From Bacillota bacterium (GTDB lineage Bacteria; Bacillota; Desulfotomaculia; Desulfotomaculales; Desulfallaceae): a DNA stretch of 64,000 bases. Position numbers and translations under genes: made by a program. Shown in pieces: positions 16,818 through 26,467 of the stretch (positions are counted from its first letter, which is position 1; each line of letters starts with the position of its first letter). The stretch covers positions 62,001-126,000 of the forward strand of contig JAEXOR010000065.1 in NCBI GenBank assembly GCA_023439185.1, written 5' to 3'. The notes under the pieces were generated by a model, which worked only from the letters and a program-made list of their open reading frames with translations, ran no database searches and had not been told where the DNA came from.

Positions 16818-18728
16818 CTACAGCGCCCGCCCGGCCACCCGGGTGTCGCCCACCCGCCGGGTTATTTTCATCCGGTCCATGTACTCCAGCAGGGGCAGGG
16901 TATATTTGCGGGAAGTCTGCAGCAGGTCGCGCATCTCTCCCAGGGAGAGCTCGTTTTTTTCGGCCAGGTGTTTCCGGATCACGGAGACGGCCTGTTCAAC
17001 GGCAGGCCGGTGAAAATACATGCCGTCGGCGATTTTCACCAGTATGTCCCTGGCCAGCAGGTAACTTAAATACTCCTGGCTGTCTCCGGTTATGCCGGCC
17101 TCTTTGGCGGCTTCGTCCCAGCCCGGCGGCTGATACATCGAACCGGCAAACGATTCCGTAAGACGGTCGATAATTGCCTGTTGCCCGGGGGTGGGCTGCG
17201 GTTTGAAACCTTTGACGGACACGTTTTGGTGCGAGCCTGATGTTTGGCCGTCCTGTTCCAGCCGGGACAGCAGCAAATTGAATTGTTTACTGCTGATCTT
17301 GGAGAAGAAGCGGGAGCGCAACTCTTCTCTGGGGTACCCTTCCCGCAACGGAAACTCGCGGTGGTATTTTTCCAGCGCCTGCAGGATGGTTTTCAGCCAT
17401 CGGGACATCACTTCCGCCGCCAGGTAGTATTGTTCCCCCTCCGAGCTGATTAATGACGCCCGGCCGGATTCCGCCAGCTCAGCCAGCGCGGCGGCGGCGG
17501 TTTCTTTATCCATGCCGGTGTCCGAAGCAACTTCGGCAATGGTGTACATGTGAGCGCCGGATTTAAGTTGCTGACCGGCCAGTTCCGCCGGAGTTCCTTT
17601 TTCGGCGGTGGCCAGAGCTGCCAATATTTCGGGCCGGTTTCGCCGGTGCCTGGCGGGGGCCGGGTCTACCACCAGACCGCCGCCTATAGTACGCATTGGA
17701 GAGTATGACCTGATCACGAAATGGTCGTTTTTGGCCACCGCCACCGGGGTTTCCAACTGTATTTGCACGTATGTCTCGCTTCCCGGCGGCAGTTCTTCCC
17801 GGTCCAGCAGGATCACCCGGCCCAGGATTTCGGCGGTGCCCAGGTAAATTCTCACCCGGGCCCGGTGTTTAAGCTCTTTGGGGGCGCTGTCCAGAAGCTG
17901 CAGCCTGGCATCCAGCCGGTGGGAAGGACGTAGACTGCCGGGTTGAGCCAGCACATCACCACGGCTTATGCTTTCGGTGTCCACCCCGGTCAGGTTCACC
18001 GCCACCCGCTGGCCGGCTTCCGCGCTATCAACCTTCAGGCCGTGTACTTGCAAGTTGCGCACCCGCGACACCCGTTCTCCTGGATAAATCTGCAGGTTAT
18101 CACCAACATTCAACGCGCCGGAAAGCAAAGTGCCGGTGGTGACGGTACCAAAGCCGGTGACTGTGAACACCCGGTCCACGGGCAGCCTGGGCGGGCCGGT
18201 AAATTTCCTTTTTTCCACCCCGGCGGCTAATTGGTCGATCATCTGCACCAGTTGGTCCATTCCTTCGCCGGTAACCGCTGATACCGCTATTACCGGGGCG
18301 TTTTCCAGTACGGTGCCCTGCAGGAATTCGTCTACCTCTTCATGGACCATGTCCAGCCATTCCTGGTCCACCAGGTCTTTCTTGGTCAGCACCACCGTAC
18401 CTTTTTCCACCTGCAGCAATTGAATGATCTCTAAATGTTCTCTGGTCTGGGGCATTACGCCTTCGTCGGCGGCTATCACCAGGAGCACCAGATCGATGCC
18501 GCCCACCCCGGCCAGCATGTTTTTGATGAACCGTTCATGTCCGGGCACGTCGACAATCCCGGCCTGCAGACCTCCGGGCAGTTTAAGATAAGCGAAGCCC
18601 AGTTCAATGGAAATGCCCCGTTCCTTTTCCTCTTTCAGACGGTCGGTGTCGGTACCGGTCAGAGCCTTAACCAGCACGGTTTTGCCGTGGTCCACGTGGC
18701 CCGCGGTACCGATAATGATATGCTTCAA
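16818..18728 (-). CDS. selB: Selenocysteine-specific translation elongation factor
   Basis: 636 residues. The N-terminal GTPase has GTAGHVDHGKT (about 8-18), DVPGHERFIKNM and TKKDLVD. EF-Tu-like domains 2 and 3 follow, then a long C-terminal extension (from about 380) of winged helices that bind the SECIS hairpin. It delivers Sec-tRNA to UGA codons. The start overlaps the selA stop in an ATGA arrangement. Neither selC nor an obvious selenoprotein gene is visible in the window. Confidence 0.95.
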   Translation of the reverse strand: MKHIIIGTAGHVDHGKTVLVKALTGTDTDRLKEEKERGISIELGFAYLKLPGGLQAGIVDVPGHERFIKNMLAGVGGIDLVLLVIAADEGVMPQTREHLEIIQLLQVEKGTVVLTKKDLVDQEWLDMVHEEVDEFLQGTVLENAPVIAVSAVTGEGMDQLVQMIDQLAAGVEKRKFTGPPRLPVDRVFTVTGFGTVTTGTLLSGALNVGDNLQIYPGERVSRVRNLQVHGLKVDSAEAGQRVAVNLTGVDTESISRGDVLAQPGSLRPSHRLDARLQLLDSAPKELKHRARVRIYLGTAEILGRVILLDREELPPGSETYVQIQLETPVAVAKNDHFVIRSYSPMRTIGGGLVVDPAPARHRRNRPEILAALATAEKGTPAELAGQQLKSGAHMYTIAEVASDTGMDKETAAAALAELAESGRASLISSEGEQYYLAAEVMSRWLKTILQALEKYHREFPLREGYPREELRSRFFSKISSKQFNLLLSRLEQDGQTSGSHQNVSVKGFKPQPTPGQQAIIDRLTESFAGSMYQPPGWDEAAKEAGITGDSQEYLSYLLARDILVKIADGMYFHRPAVEQAVSVIRKHLAEKNELSLGEMRDLLQTSRKYTLPLLEYMDRMKITRRVGDTRVAGRAL

Positions 18729-20164
18729 CCGTCGGCACCCCCCGACAGTGCTTCAACCAGCACTCCGATCAGGGCGTCTTCCTCACCTGGCCGCAGGGTG
18801 CGCACATCCAGCAGTAGCGCGTCGTCCTGCAGCCGGCCGATAATCGCCGGTTCTGTTTCGCGCAAACGGGACGCCAGTTCGGTGACCGTGAGCTTTCCGG
18901 GCTGCACCGCCACCGCCATTGACGGCAAATCCGCCGTGGGCAGCGCGCCTCCGCCCACGGCGGAGTCGATTTCCGTAACCATGAACCGCGCCTGCCTGCC
19001 GGCGGCGGCGGTTAATTTCCCCGCCAGCCGGACGGCCACCGGCCCGAGTTCGTCCCGCCGGGCCGAAAGCATGGCCAGGGTAGGCACGTTTTGTTTCACC
19101 CTGGTCTGGTCCAGGTATTCCCTCAGGGTTGCTTCCAGGGCGGAGACGGTGAACTTGTCAATCCGGACAGCCCGGGTCAGCGGGTTGCTTTTCATCTGGT
19201 CCAGGTATTCGCGCTTACCCACGATGATGCCCGCCTGGGGTCCGCCCAGCAGCTTATCGCCGGAGAAGGTGACCACATCGGCGCCGCCGGACACCACTTC
19301 CTGGACCGTGGGCTCGGAGGGCAAACCGAGTTCACCGGTGTTGAGCAGCGAACCGCTGCCCAGGTCCGACATCACCGGCAGGTTGAACGCCGAGCCTATG
19401 GCCGCCAGTTCGGTGATGCTTGTTTCCCTGGTGAACCCCAGGATGCGGTAGTTACTGGTATGAACGTGCAGCAGCAGGGCGGTTTGGTTGGTCACGGCAT
19501 TTTGGTAGTCCCGGGGGTGGGTTTTGTTGGTGGCCCCCACTTCCACAAGGTTGGCGCCGCTTTGGGCCATCACTTCCGGAATGCGGAATGAACCGCCTAT
19601 TTCCACCAGTTGGCCCCGTGAAACTATGACCTCGCGTCCCCTGGCCAGTGTACTCAAGGCGAGCAGCACGGCGGCGGCGTTGTTATTCACCACCAGCGCG
19701 GCTTCAGCGCCGGTTAACTCCGTCAGCAGACCTTCCACCGGAGCGTAACGGGAGCCGCGTTTGCCGGTTTGCAGATCCAGTTCCAGGTTGGAGTAACCCG
19801 AGGCGGCCTGGTTAATGGCCTGACGGGCGTTTTCTGACAGCACGGCCCGGCCCAGGTTGGTATGTAGAACCACGCCGGTCAGGTTAAGTACCCGGCGCAG
19901 GTTGGGGCGATGACCATTTAAAGCCAGGAGCGAGGCCCGGTTAATCACTTCACCGGTCAGAAAGTCCCGGGGCGGGATTCCCGCCGGCAGCGTCAACAGG
20001 CCGGATTTGAGCTCGTCCCTGAGCCCGTCGGCGGCCTCCCTGACGGCGGATAACAGCATGGGCCGGGGTATCTTTTGAGCCAGCGATACCATGGCCGGTT
20101 TATTCAGCACCTCGTCTACCGGCGGTATATGTCTGTATAACCGGTTATAATCCTTATCGGGCAT
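18725..20164 (-). CDS. selA: L-seryl-tRNA(Sec) selenium transferase
   Basis: 479 residues of a fold-type I PLP enzyme. FSGDKLLGGPQAGIIVG holds the PLP lysine, and NLTGVVLHTNLGRA and NNNAAAVLLAL are conserved. It converts Ser-tRNA(Sec) to selenocysteinyl-tRNA using selenophosphate. The ATG at 20164 follows GGGAGGG by 6 bases; the longer frame upstream lacks a ribosome site. Directly coupled to selB. Confidence 0.95.
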   Translation of the reverse strand: MPDKDYNRLYRHIPPVDEVLNKPAMVSLAQKIPRPMLLSAVREAADGLRDELKSGLLTLPAGIPPRDFLTGEVINRASLLALNGHRPNLRRVLNLTGVVLHTNLGRAVLSENARQAINQAASGYSNLELDLQTGKRGSRYAPVEGLLTELTGAEAALVVNNNAAAVLLALSTLARGREVIVSRGQLVEIGGSFRIPEVMAQSGANLVEVGATNKTHPRDYQNAVTNQTALLLHVHTSNYRILGFTRETSITELAAIGSAFNLPVMSDLGSGSLLNTGELGLPSEPTVQEVVSGGADVVTFSGDKLLGGPQAGIIVGKREYLDQMKSNPLTRAVRIDKFTVSALEATLREYLDQTRVKQNVPTLAMLSARRDELGPVAVRLAGKLTAAAGRQARFMVTEIDSAVGGGALPTADLPSMAVAVQPGKLTVTELASRLRETEPAIIGRLQDDALLLDVRTLRPGEEDALIGVLVEALSGGADG

Positions 20165-20187
20165 TATACTACCCTCCCTCACTTTAA

Positions 20188-20868
20188 TTATTTTTTTGCT
20201 TTTCTTTTCCCGAAATTTTCTTCTTCAAATGAAGGCAGGCTTGATTTTTGCCCGAATATGACCATCATATCACCGCCGGTGAGTTTGGTAAAAGCGGTGG
20301 GCTGCATTGGCTCATCGTTATGGTACACCAGTAAAATCCAGATCCCGAACCGGTTGGTGGTATTAAGGTCGGCGATGGTTTGATCGGCAAACCCCGGGCC
20401 GACCTCAAGTTGTTCCACGACAAAGCCGCTGGGCAGCTCCAAAACATCAATGCCCGATTCCGCCGATATGGAGTGGGCCAGGCGGCGGCCCATATCCCGC
20501 TCGGGAAAAACGATTTTGTCGGCGCCCATCTTTTCCAGCACATTTCCCCGGCGCCGGGAGGCGGCTTTGACGGATACTTTTACTCCTGCTTCTTTAAGTA
20601 TATTGGTGGCGATCAGAGTGCCTTCGAAGTCCGAGCCCATGGCAACAACGGCTTCATCAAAGTTTTTTTCACCAACCAGGCGGGCGAACTCTTCCTCGTC
20701 ACCGGCCACGTCCAGCACCGCGCCGGAAATAATCATGTCCCGCACGTCTTCCAGCACTTCTTCATCCTGGTCGATGGCAAAAACGTCGTGCCCTCTCTCG
20801 TACAGCTCTTCAATTACTCCCTGGCCGAAGCGGCCAAGCCCGACCACAAGTACGGATTTCTTGCGCAT
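20188..20868 (-). CDS. Potassium uptake regulatory subunit, TrkA/KtrA family
   Basis: 226 residues with an N-terminal RCK-N Rossmann domain (VVGLGRFGQGVIEELYERGHDV, about 7-28; acidic IDQDE at the end of strand 2) and a C-terminal RCK-C domain. These cytoplasmic rings bind nucleotide and gate the TrkH/KtrB channel encoded next to it. The gene follows trkH by 15 bp, and selA follows it by 23 bp. Confidence 0.92.
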   Translation of the reverse strand: MRKKSVLVVGLGRFGQGVIEELYERGHDVFAIDQDEEVLEDVRDMIISGAVLDVAGDEEEFARLVGEKNFDEAVVAMGSDFEGTLIATNILKEAGVKVSVKAASRRRGNVLEKMGADKIVFPERDMGRRLAHSISAESGIDVLELPSGFVVEQLEVGPGFADQTIADLNTTNRFGIWILLVYHNDEPMQPTAFTKLTGGDMMVIFGQKSSLPSFEEENFGKRKAKK

Positions 20869-20883
20869 GGAATAGCTTCCCCC

Positions 20884-22191
20884 CTAGCCGATTAAAATGT
20901 CTTCCTTCATATAATGTAACCGCCGCTTCTCTTTGCCGGCCAAAATAATGATTACCGACAGGATGCCGATGCGGCCGACGAACATCAAAAGTCCGATCAG
21001 TATTTGGCCAAAGGCGGATAATTCCCTGGTTATGCCCATGGAAAGGCCGGCGGTGGCCATGGCGGAGGTCACCTCAAACAATACCGGCATCAAGGGCAGT
21101 CCTTCGGTAATCATCAGGGTGAGGGTGCTTAAGGCAACCAGCAGACCGGCCATGACCGTCACTGTGAAAGCCTTGGTTACGCTTCCGGGGTCAATCTCAC
21201 GTTCAAAAAGCACAACCTCTTTTTTGCCCCTTACAATGGCCCAGACAGCCAGCAGCACGGTGCCAAAGGTGGTGGTTTTGATACCGCCGCCCACCGAACC
21301 CGGACTGGCGCCAATAAACATCATCATGATCATCACAAAGAGAAACGGTTCCGCCCACCCGGCAATGGGCAGGGTAGTGAAACCGGCCGTACGGGTTGTG
21401 GACTGAAACAGGCTCTGCACGATCTTGTCCGCTATGGAAAGATCCGCCATGCCATTGTTAAAGGCACTAAGAAAATAAAAAAGTGTGCCTGCCAGGGTCA
21501 CCGCTCCCGTTACATACAACACCAGACGGCTGTGCAGGCTTAAACGGTGTAATTTACGGGTTATAAACAGCTCCTGCAGGACAACAAAACCCAGGCTGCC
21601 CAATTGGATCAGCGCGATTACCACCAGTAGAAAACCGGTGCGGTGGCTGAAATGCTCCAGACTGTGTCCGGTCAGGTCGAAGCCGGCGCCGTTAAAGATG
21701 CTGATGGCATGGAAGACGACAAAAAAAACCCCGGCCAGCGGCCCGTTTTCCCATGCTTCGGGAAGCAGCACCGCCATTAATAGCGCGCCGATACCCTCCA
21801 GCGCCAGGGTGAGGAGCACAATGCCGCGCACCAGCCGCACTACACCGGTCAGGTTAAAATAGTTGCGGTCCTGGGCCACCAGGTACCTGTGCCCCAACTG
21901 GATTCTCAACCCCAGCATGGTCAGGATGATGGTGGCCAGTACCATTAGGCCCAGACCGCCGATTTGCATGAGGATCAGGATTACGGTTTGTCCGAACAGG
22001 TTCCAGTGGGTCGAGGTGGTGACCACCGTCAGTCCGGTGACCGTCAGGGCCGAAGTGGCGGTAAACCAGGCCTCCAACAGTGTGGTGGGCCTATTTGACG
22101 CGAAAGGCATAAAGAGCAGCAAAGTTCCTGCCAGATCCACTAACAGGTAACTGATAATCAGCAGTTGACCGGGTTTTATTCTTCTGTTCAT
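20884..22191 (-). CDS. Potassium transporter membrane subunit, TrkH/KtrB family
   Basis: 435 residues with eight membrane helices and four pore-like loops. Selectivity segments include TATSALTVTGL, NGAGFDLTG, and GASPGSVGGGIKTTT. It forms the K+ (and possibly Na+)-coupled pore controlled by the RCK protein that follows. I saw no space for a complete c-di-AMP riboswitch in the 170-bp upstream gap. Confidence 0.92.
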   Translation of the reverse strand: MNRRIKPGQLLIISYLLVDLAGTLLLFMPFASNRPTTLLEAWFTATSALTVTGLTVVTTSTHWNLFGQTVILILMQIGGLGLMVLATIILTMLGLRIQLGHRYLVAQDRNYFNLTGVVRLVRGIVLLTLALEGIGALLMAVLLPEAWENGPLAGVFFVVFHAISIFNGAGFDLTGHSLEHFSHRTGFLLVVIALIQLGSLGFVVLQELFITRKLHRLSLHSRLVLYVTGAVTLAGTLFYFLSAFNNGMADLSIADKIVQSLFQSTTRTAGFTTLPIAGWAEPFLFVMIMMMFIGASPGSVGGGIKTTTFGTVLLAVWAIVRGKKEVVLFEREIDPGSVTKAFTVTVMAGLLVALSTLTLMITEGLPLMPVLFEVTSAMATAGLSMGITRELSAFGQILIGLLMFVGRIGILSVIIILAGKEKRRLHYMKEDILIG

Positions 22192-22283
22192 CAGGCGCTC
22201 CGGATAGGTGATTTACTCGTGTTAAAAAAGACTACCCGGACATACAATACCAGAATTTGTCGACAAAAACAATTACTCAATAC

Positions 22284-22309
22284 AAAAAGGGGCTGCTGTA
22301 AAGCAACCC
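22284..22309 (-). terminator. Intrinsic terminator downstream of acyl-CoA synthetase
   Basis: On the minus strand GGGTTGCT pairs with AGCAGCCC across a four-base loop, followed by CCTTTTTG. It lies about 50 bp beyond the stop of the gene 22361-24517. Confidence 0.8.
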
Positions 22310-22360
22310 TCAAGCCGGCCACGAATCCCCCTCGCCCCCTGTACTCCGGCCGATCAATTC

Positions 22361-24517
22361 TTACTCCAGTACGATCAGGGCGTCGGCGGCGCAGGCGCCT
22401 TTGCCGCGGGGGTAAACAAACAGGGGGTTGATGTCCAACTCGGCAATATTGGGGAAGTCCTCCGCCAGGCGCGATACCCGCTGGATGATTTCCCGCACCG
22501 CTTCGGTATCCGCCGGAGGCTGGCCGCGCAAACCGGCAAGGATTTTGCGCCCCTTTAGTTCCGTCAGCATTTCCTCCGCGTCCAGCGGTGATACCGGGAC
22601 GACCCGCAGGGCCGTATCTTCCAGTGCTTCCACGAATATGCCGCCCAGGCCGGTGAGCACCGTCGGGCCGAATACGGGATCCTTGCCGACGCCCACGATC
22701 ATTTCCGTTCCCCCGGTCAGCATCTCCTGTACCAGGATTCCTTCCAACTGCGCGCCGGGTTTGCTCGCCAGGGCTGTTTCCGTCAACCGGCGGAAGCTTT
22801 CCCTGACCGCCCCGGGAGTGGTTATGTTCAGCAGCACGCCGCCGGTGTCGGTTTTGTGCAGGATGTCGGGAGACATTATTTTCATAGCCACCGGGTAGCC
22901 GAGATCCTCAGCGGCTTTTACCGCCTCCTCTTCATTGGCAGCCAAAATTTCCCTGGTTACCGGTATCCCGTAGGCCTGCAGTATTTTTTTGGCGGTGTGC
23001 TCGGTTAATCCGGCTCCGGGGGACAGACGGCGCATGATATCCGTGGCTTTTTCCTTGGCGTCCGCCGGGATTGCCGGAGCTGTCCGGGTGTTATCCCGCC
23101 GGGTTTGCAGGTATTCGTTATAACCTGCCAGAGAAGCCAGGGCCCGGATGGCGAAATCGGCTTCCCGGGCGGCGGGGATCAGCTCGTTATGCATTAGATG
23201 CAATGTCTCGCGTACCGCCTGATCCGGTCCCCAAACCAGGTTGAAGAACGGTTTTTGCGCGTCTTTGCCGGCCCTGATAATCCGGTCAAAATTTACTTTT
23301 CCGCTGTCTCCGTGCGCGGTCCAATAAGCGGCGATCACCATGTCCACACCGGGGTCCCCGAGGACCAGCCGGGCGCATTTTTCCAACAGATCGGGGCTGG
23401 TCATGATGGCCGAAGTAATATCTACCGGATTGGCGGTGGAAGCGAAACCGGGCAGCAACGCAGCGAGCCCGGCTCTGGTATCGGCCTGTAAAGGCACTAC
23501 TTCTAAACCGTTTTGGGCGCATTTATCGGCCAGCAATACCCCGCTGCCGCCCGAAGATGACATGATCGCCACCCGCCTGCCGCGTGGGAGTTTATCCCGG
23601 GCGATCATCGGCAGCATCAGATTGAATTCTTCCAGGCTTTCGACCCGGATAATGCCCTTTTGTTTAAATACGGCGCTGTAAACCTTTTCCGAACCCACCA
23701 GGGCGCCGGTGTGGGAAGCGGCGGCCCGGGCGGCCACTTCGGACCGGCCGGCCTTGATGATCAGGACCGGTTTACCGTTATCCAGGGCCAGGTCGGCGGC
23801 CTGTAAAAATTTAGCCCCGTCCTTGACCCCCTCCATGTATCCGCCGATAACTCTGGTGTGCGGGTCGATGGCCATAAACCCAAGGTAATGTGAAAATTCC
23901 AGGTCCGCTTCATTCCCGGTACTGACGAAGTGACTAAAACCGTAGCCGTTTTCTTTGATTACTTCATAGATAGCGGCTCCGAACCCGCCGCTCTGGCTGA
24001 TAAAACCAAGTAAGTCCGGTACCAGTACTTGTTCAGGCATTGAGTCCACACCGAAATTGGCCATCAGCCGGTTGAGGGAACTGAAGATGCCCAAACAGTT
24101 GGGGCCGCAGATGCGCATGCCTGTTTCCCCGGCCAGGACGGTCATTTTGTGCTGCCCGGCGGCTCCTTCCGGACCGACTTCGGCAAATCCGGAAGTGAAA
24201 ACAATGGCTCCTTTAACTCCTTTATCCGCGCACTGACGCAGCGCTTCCAGGGTTATACCGGCCGGTACCGCGATGATGGCCAGATCCACAGGACCGGGAA
24301 TATCATGTATTGAAGGGTAGCAGGTTAAGTTGAATATTGTACTGTGTTTCGGATTGACGGGATAAATGTGTCCGGCGTATCCGGCCCGGGTTAAAGCTAC
24401 CAGCGGCTGGCCGCTGGGCTTGATCGGGTCTTCCGACGCGCCGATAATGGCCACGGATTGCGCCGAAAACAAAGGTGTCAGGCTGTCAAGCTCCTGTTTG
24501 AAGTCGCTTGCGGTCAA
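22361..24517 (-). CDS. ADP-forming acetate/acyl-CoA ligase, fused alpha-beta
   Basis: 718 residues. The N-terminal CoA-binding domain has VAIIGASEDPIKPSG (about 22-36), then a succinyl-CoA-ligase-like domain with ICGPNCLGIF and the phosphohistidine-helix region, and a C-terminal ATP-grasp domain (about 490-718; GYPVAMKIMSPDILHKTD). The family conserves energy by making ATP while converting acyl-CoA to acid and CoA, or runs in reverse. A TTG at 24517 with GGGAGG six bases upstream is the start; the longer ATG start lacks a ribosome site. Confidence 0.9.
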   Translation of the reverse strand: MTASDFKQELDSLTPLFSAQSVAIIGASEDPIKPSGQPLVALTRAGYAGHIYPVNPKHSTIFNLTCYPSIHDIPGPVDLAIIAVPAGITLEALRQCADKGVKGAIVFTSGFAEVGPEGAAGQHKMTVLAGETGMRICGPNCLGIFSSLNRLMANFGVDSMPEQVLVPDLLGFISQSGGFGAAIYEVIKENGYGFSHFVSTGNEADLEFSHYLGFMAIDPHTRVIGGYMEGVKDGAKFLQAADLALDNGKPVLIIKAGRSEVAARAAASHTGALVGSEKVYSAVFKQKGIIRVESLEEFNLMLPMIARDKLPRGRRVAIMSSSGGSGVLLADKCAQNGLEVVPLQADTRAGLAALLPGFASTANPVDITSAIMTSPDLLEKCARLVLGDPGVDMVIAAYWTAHGDSGKVNFDRIIRAGKDAQKPFFNLVWGPDQAVRETLHLMHNELIPAAREADFAIRALASLAGYNEYLQTRRDNTRTAPAIPADAKEKATDIMRRLSPGAGLTEHTAKKILQAYGIPVTREILAANEEEAVKAAEDLGYPVAMKIMSPDILHKTDTGGVLLNITTPGAVRESFRRLTETALASKPGAQLEGILVQEMLTGGTEMIVGVGKDPVFGPTVLTGLGGIFVEALEDTALRVVPVSPLDAEEMLTELKGRKILAGLRGQPPADTEAVREIIQRVSRLAEDFPNIAELDINPLFVYPRGKGACAADALIVLE

Positions 24518-24624
24518 GTGTATTCCTCCCAGCAAAATGAATGAATGTTCACTCGTTATATGGTTACATTTTATCATAAATATTGATTTTTGTTAAGAAT
24601 TCCTATCCGGGGGTGTCATCGGGA

Positions 24625-25464
24625 TCATTCGCCCCAGATGTTCAGTTTGATTCGTTCGTCAGTTAAGCCGCTTTTGTATGCATAATCAAACAAAGTGGTC
24701 AGAGCCCGGCGTGATTCCTCCCCCAGATCGTATTGAACGATTTCCAGGTAATCATTGATCATTCCGCGGGGCAGTTTGGTGCGGCGGTGCGCTTTTTCCG
24801 CCAGGGCTTTCCGTTCATTCAGCCCGACGGCCAGAGACTCGGTTAACAGGCTGTCGACCCGGTTTACAATTTCCGGTATTGCCTCCGCCAGTTCAGCGTG
24901 GGCAACCCATACGGTGTAGACTATCTTTTCGCCGCTGAAGTCCTTCCATGCTTCACCCAGATCGGTAATCACCAAATCCTGTTTCTCCCGCATTAATTTT
25001 CGGCGGGCTTTCATGGCCTCGTCACCAATGAGCAGCGCGCCGTCCGAAGACGCCAGCATGGCGCCCAGGTTTGGCTCTCCGGGTATAATTTCGGCTTCCA
25101 CATGGTAGTAATGTTCAAAAAGAATACGCAGCAGGGCCACTGCTGTGGCGGAGGATGTGGTTACACACACTCTTTTGCCCTCCATTTCGACCACCGGCAG
25201 ACGACTAAACAGGAGGATATTTCCCGCCTTGCCGTCGGTACTGACGGATAAGTCCGGCAAAATGACGCACTGGTCGCTGTTTCTGGCGTATTCAATTGAT
25301 GATATGGGCGCAATATCCAGTTCGCCCTTGAAAAACATTTTATTCAAAGCGACGGGCGTACCTTTTACCAGTTCCAGGTCCTCCACCAGCAAGCCGTCTT
25401 CCAGGGCGTGGTATACAGGCAGGTAATCAATATAATCAACTTGCCCGATCCGTAAACGGGTCAT
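24625..25464 (-). CDS. mqnA: Chorismate dehydratase of the futalosine pathway
   Basis: 279 residues with the MqnA/MqnD fold: RIGQVDYIDYLPVYHAL at the N-terminus, the ISSIEYARN segment (about 56-64) and GALLIGDEAM (about 140). It dehydrates chorismate to 3-[(1-carboxyvinyl)oxy]benzoate, the first step of the alternative menaquinone route. The ATG follows GGAGGGTTTCTG. The next gene upstream is a polyprenyl-synthase-like protein, consistent with quinone synthesis. Confidence 0.92.
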   Translation of the reverse strand: MTRLRIGQVDYIDYLPVYHALEDGLLVEDLELVKGTPVALNKMFFKGELDIAPISSIEYARNSDQCVILPDLSVSTDGKAGNILLFSRLPVVEMEGKRVCVTTSSATAVALLRILFEHYYHVEAEIIPGEPNLGAMLASSDGALLIGDEAMKARRKLMREKQDLVITDLGEAWKDFSGEKIVYTVWVAHAELAEAIPEIVNRVDSLLTESLAVGLNERKALAEKAHRRTKLPRGMINDYLEIVQYDLGEESRRALTTLFDYAYKSGLTDERIKLNIWGE

Positions 25465-25521
25465 CAGAAACCCTCCTCCGGCACATTATCAAGGGTATCT
25501 CTTCGACTCTCTTCCACGGCT

Positions 25522-26289
25522 TTAACCAACCATACGCCGCACAGTATTTTCTTCGGTGAAAAGTGACAGGAGGTCCCTGAGGCATTGGGTATTTACTTGA
25601 GCCGGCAAATCGTAGAGATTAACCCCGGCCGCAACCAGGTACTCCTTGACCTGACCCGGTGTCGCGCCTCTTTCCAACAAGCCGTAAGCCATACCGAGGT
25701 TAAGCCCGAAATGGTAAAGCTTATTTTTTTGTGCTTCGTTCGCGCCGTTCAGGTCGGCGCCCAGATAAGCGCCGCAGGCAAATAAAAGGGCGGTTTCTCC
25801 CTGCACCACTTCCAGGTATAGCTTTCTGTCGGTAAGCTCCAGCCCGGTATTACGCAGGGCATGAATACCGCTTTTGTTGATGTGGCAGATTAGTTCCGCC
25901 AGATCCTTTAAATAACCTGCAATATTATATTCACATAAAACGGCAAAGAACTTGCCGTAAAGGTAATCGCCGACCAGCACGGGATATTGGAATCCGGCGC
26001 GGCTGTCCGTACACCGCTCTTTACCGGAAAAGCCTTCTTTAACATTTGAATGGACCCGGGAGGCCATAAAAATAAACTGCAGCACGGCGGCCAGAGCCGT
26101 CAGCCGGTCGGAAACCGGGCCGAACAGACTGCCGGACGTGATTACTATACCGGGCCGCAAATTCATATCCATGCTGTTAAAATTCAAGGGTAAGAATTCG
26201 TTTAATTGACCGGCTCTAAAACTGAAATTCCTTCTGAGCAAAAGCTGTACTTGCTGCAGCTCTTCGCTGATACGGTTAAAAATATGCAT
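25522..26289 (-). CDS. Polyprenyl-diphosphate-synthase-like protein lacking both Asp-rich motifs
   Basis: 255 residues. LRPGIVITSGSLFG (about 43-56), FIFMASRVHSNV, and PVLVGDYLYGKFFAVL (about 103-118) follow the order of conserved segments in trans-prenyl synthases. Where active enzymes have DDxxD after the histidine, here the sequence is HSNVKEGF. No second DDxxD is seen in the C-terminal half. It is therefore probably not catalytic alone and may be a regulatory or partner subunit. Its position directly upstream of mqnA points to menaquinone side-chain synthesis. Assignment rests on fold resemblance only. Confidence 0.6.
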   Translation of the reverse strand: MHIFNRISEELQQVQLLLRRNFSFRAGQLNEFLPLNFNSMDMNLRPGIVITSGSLFGPVSDRLTALAAVLQFIFMASRVHSNVKEGFSGKERCTDSRAGFQYPVLVGDYLYGKFFAVLCEYNIAGYLKDLAELICHINKSGIHALRNTGLELTDRKLYLEVVQGETALLFACGAYLGADLNGANEAQKNKLYHFGLNLGMAYGLLERGATPGQVKEYLVAAGVNLYDLPAQVNTQCLRDLLSLFTEENTVRRMVG

Positions 26290-26379
26290 TCGCGGGGTGA
26301 AACCTCCTTGTATTTAAACAATACTATATTCGGGTGCGGGACCATGATTTCCTCCCGCCAATGCATATTTAACCCTCAT

Positions 26380-26426
26380 AAAAAAGCAATAACCTTGCTG
26401 TTTGTTTTTTGCAAACCAGCAAGGTT
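26380..26426 (-). terminator. Intrinsic terminator after speD
   Basis: Arms 26391-26404 and 26411-26426 pair (AACCTTGCTG with CAGCAAGGTT, plus TTTG with CAAA around one bulged base). On the minus strand the hairpin is followed by ATTGCTTTTTT. It lies about 40 bp past the speD stop. Confidence 0.8.
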
Positions 26427-26467
26427 TTGCTAATCTTCGCTAAAGCCGGTACTAATAAAAATCCCCC

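Noticed and set aside
22192..22360. c-di-AMP (ydaO) riboswitch before trkH
   Set aside because: The gap is only about 170 bp, shares space with a terminator, and shows none of the conserved motifs.
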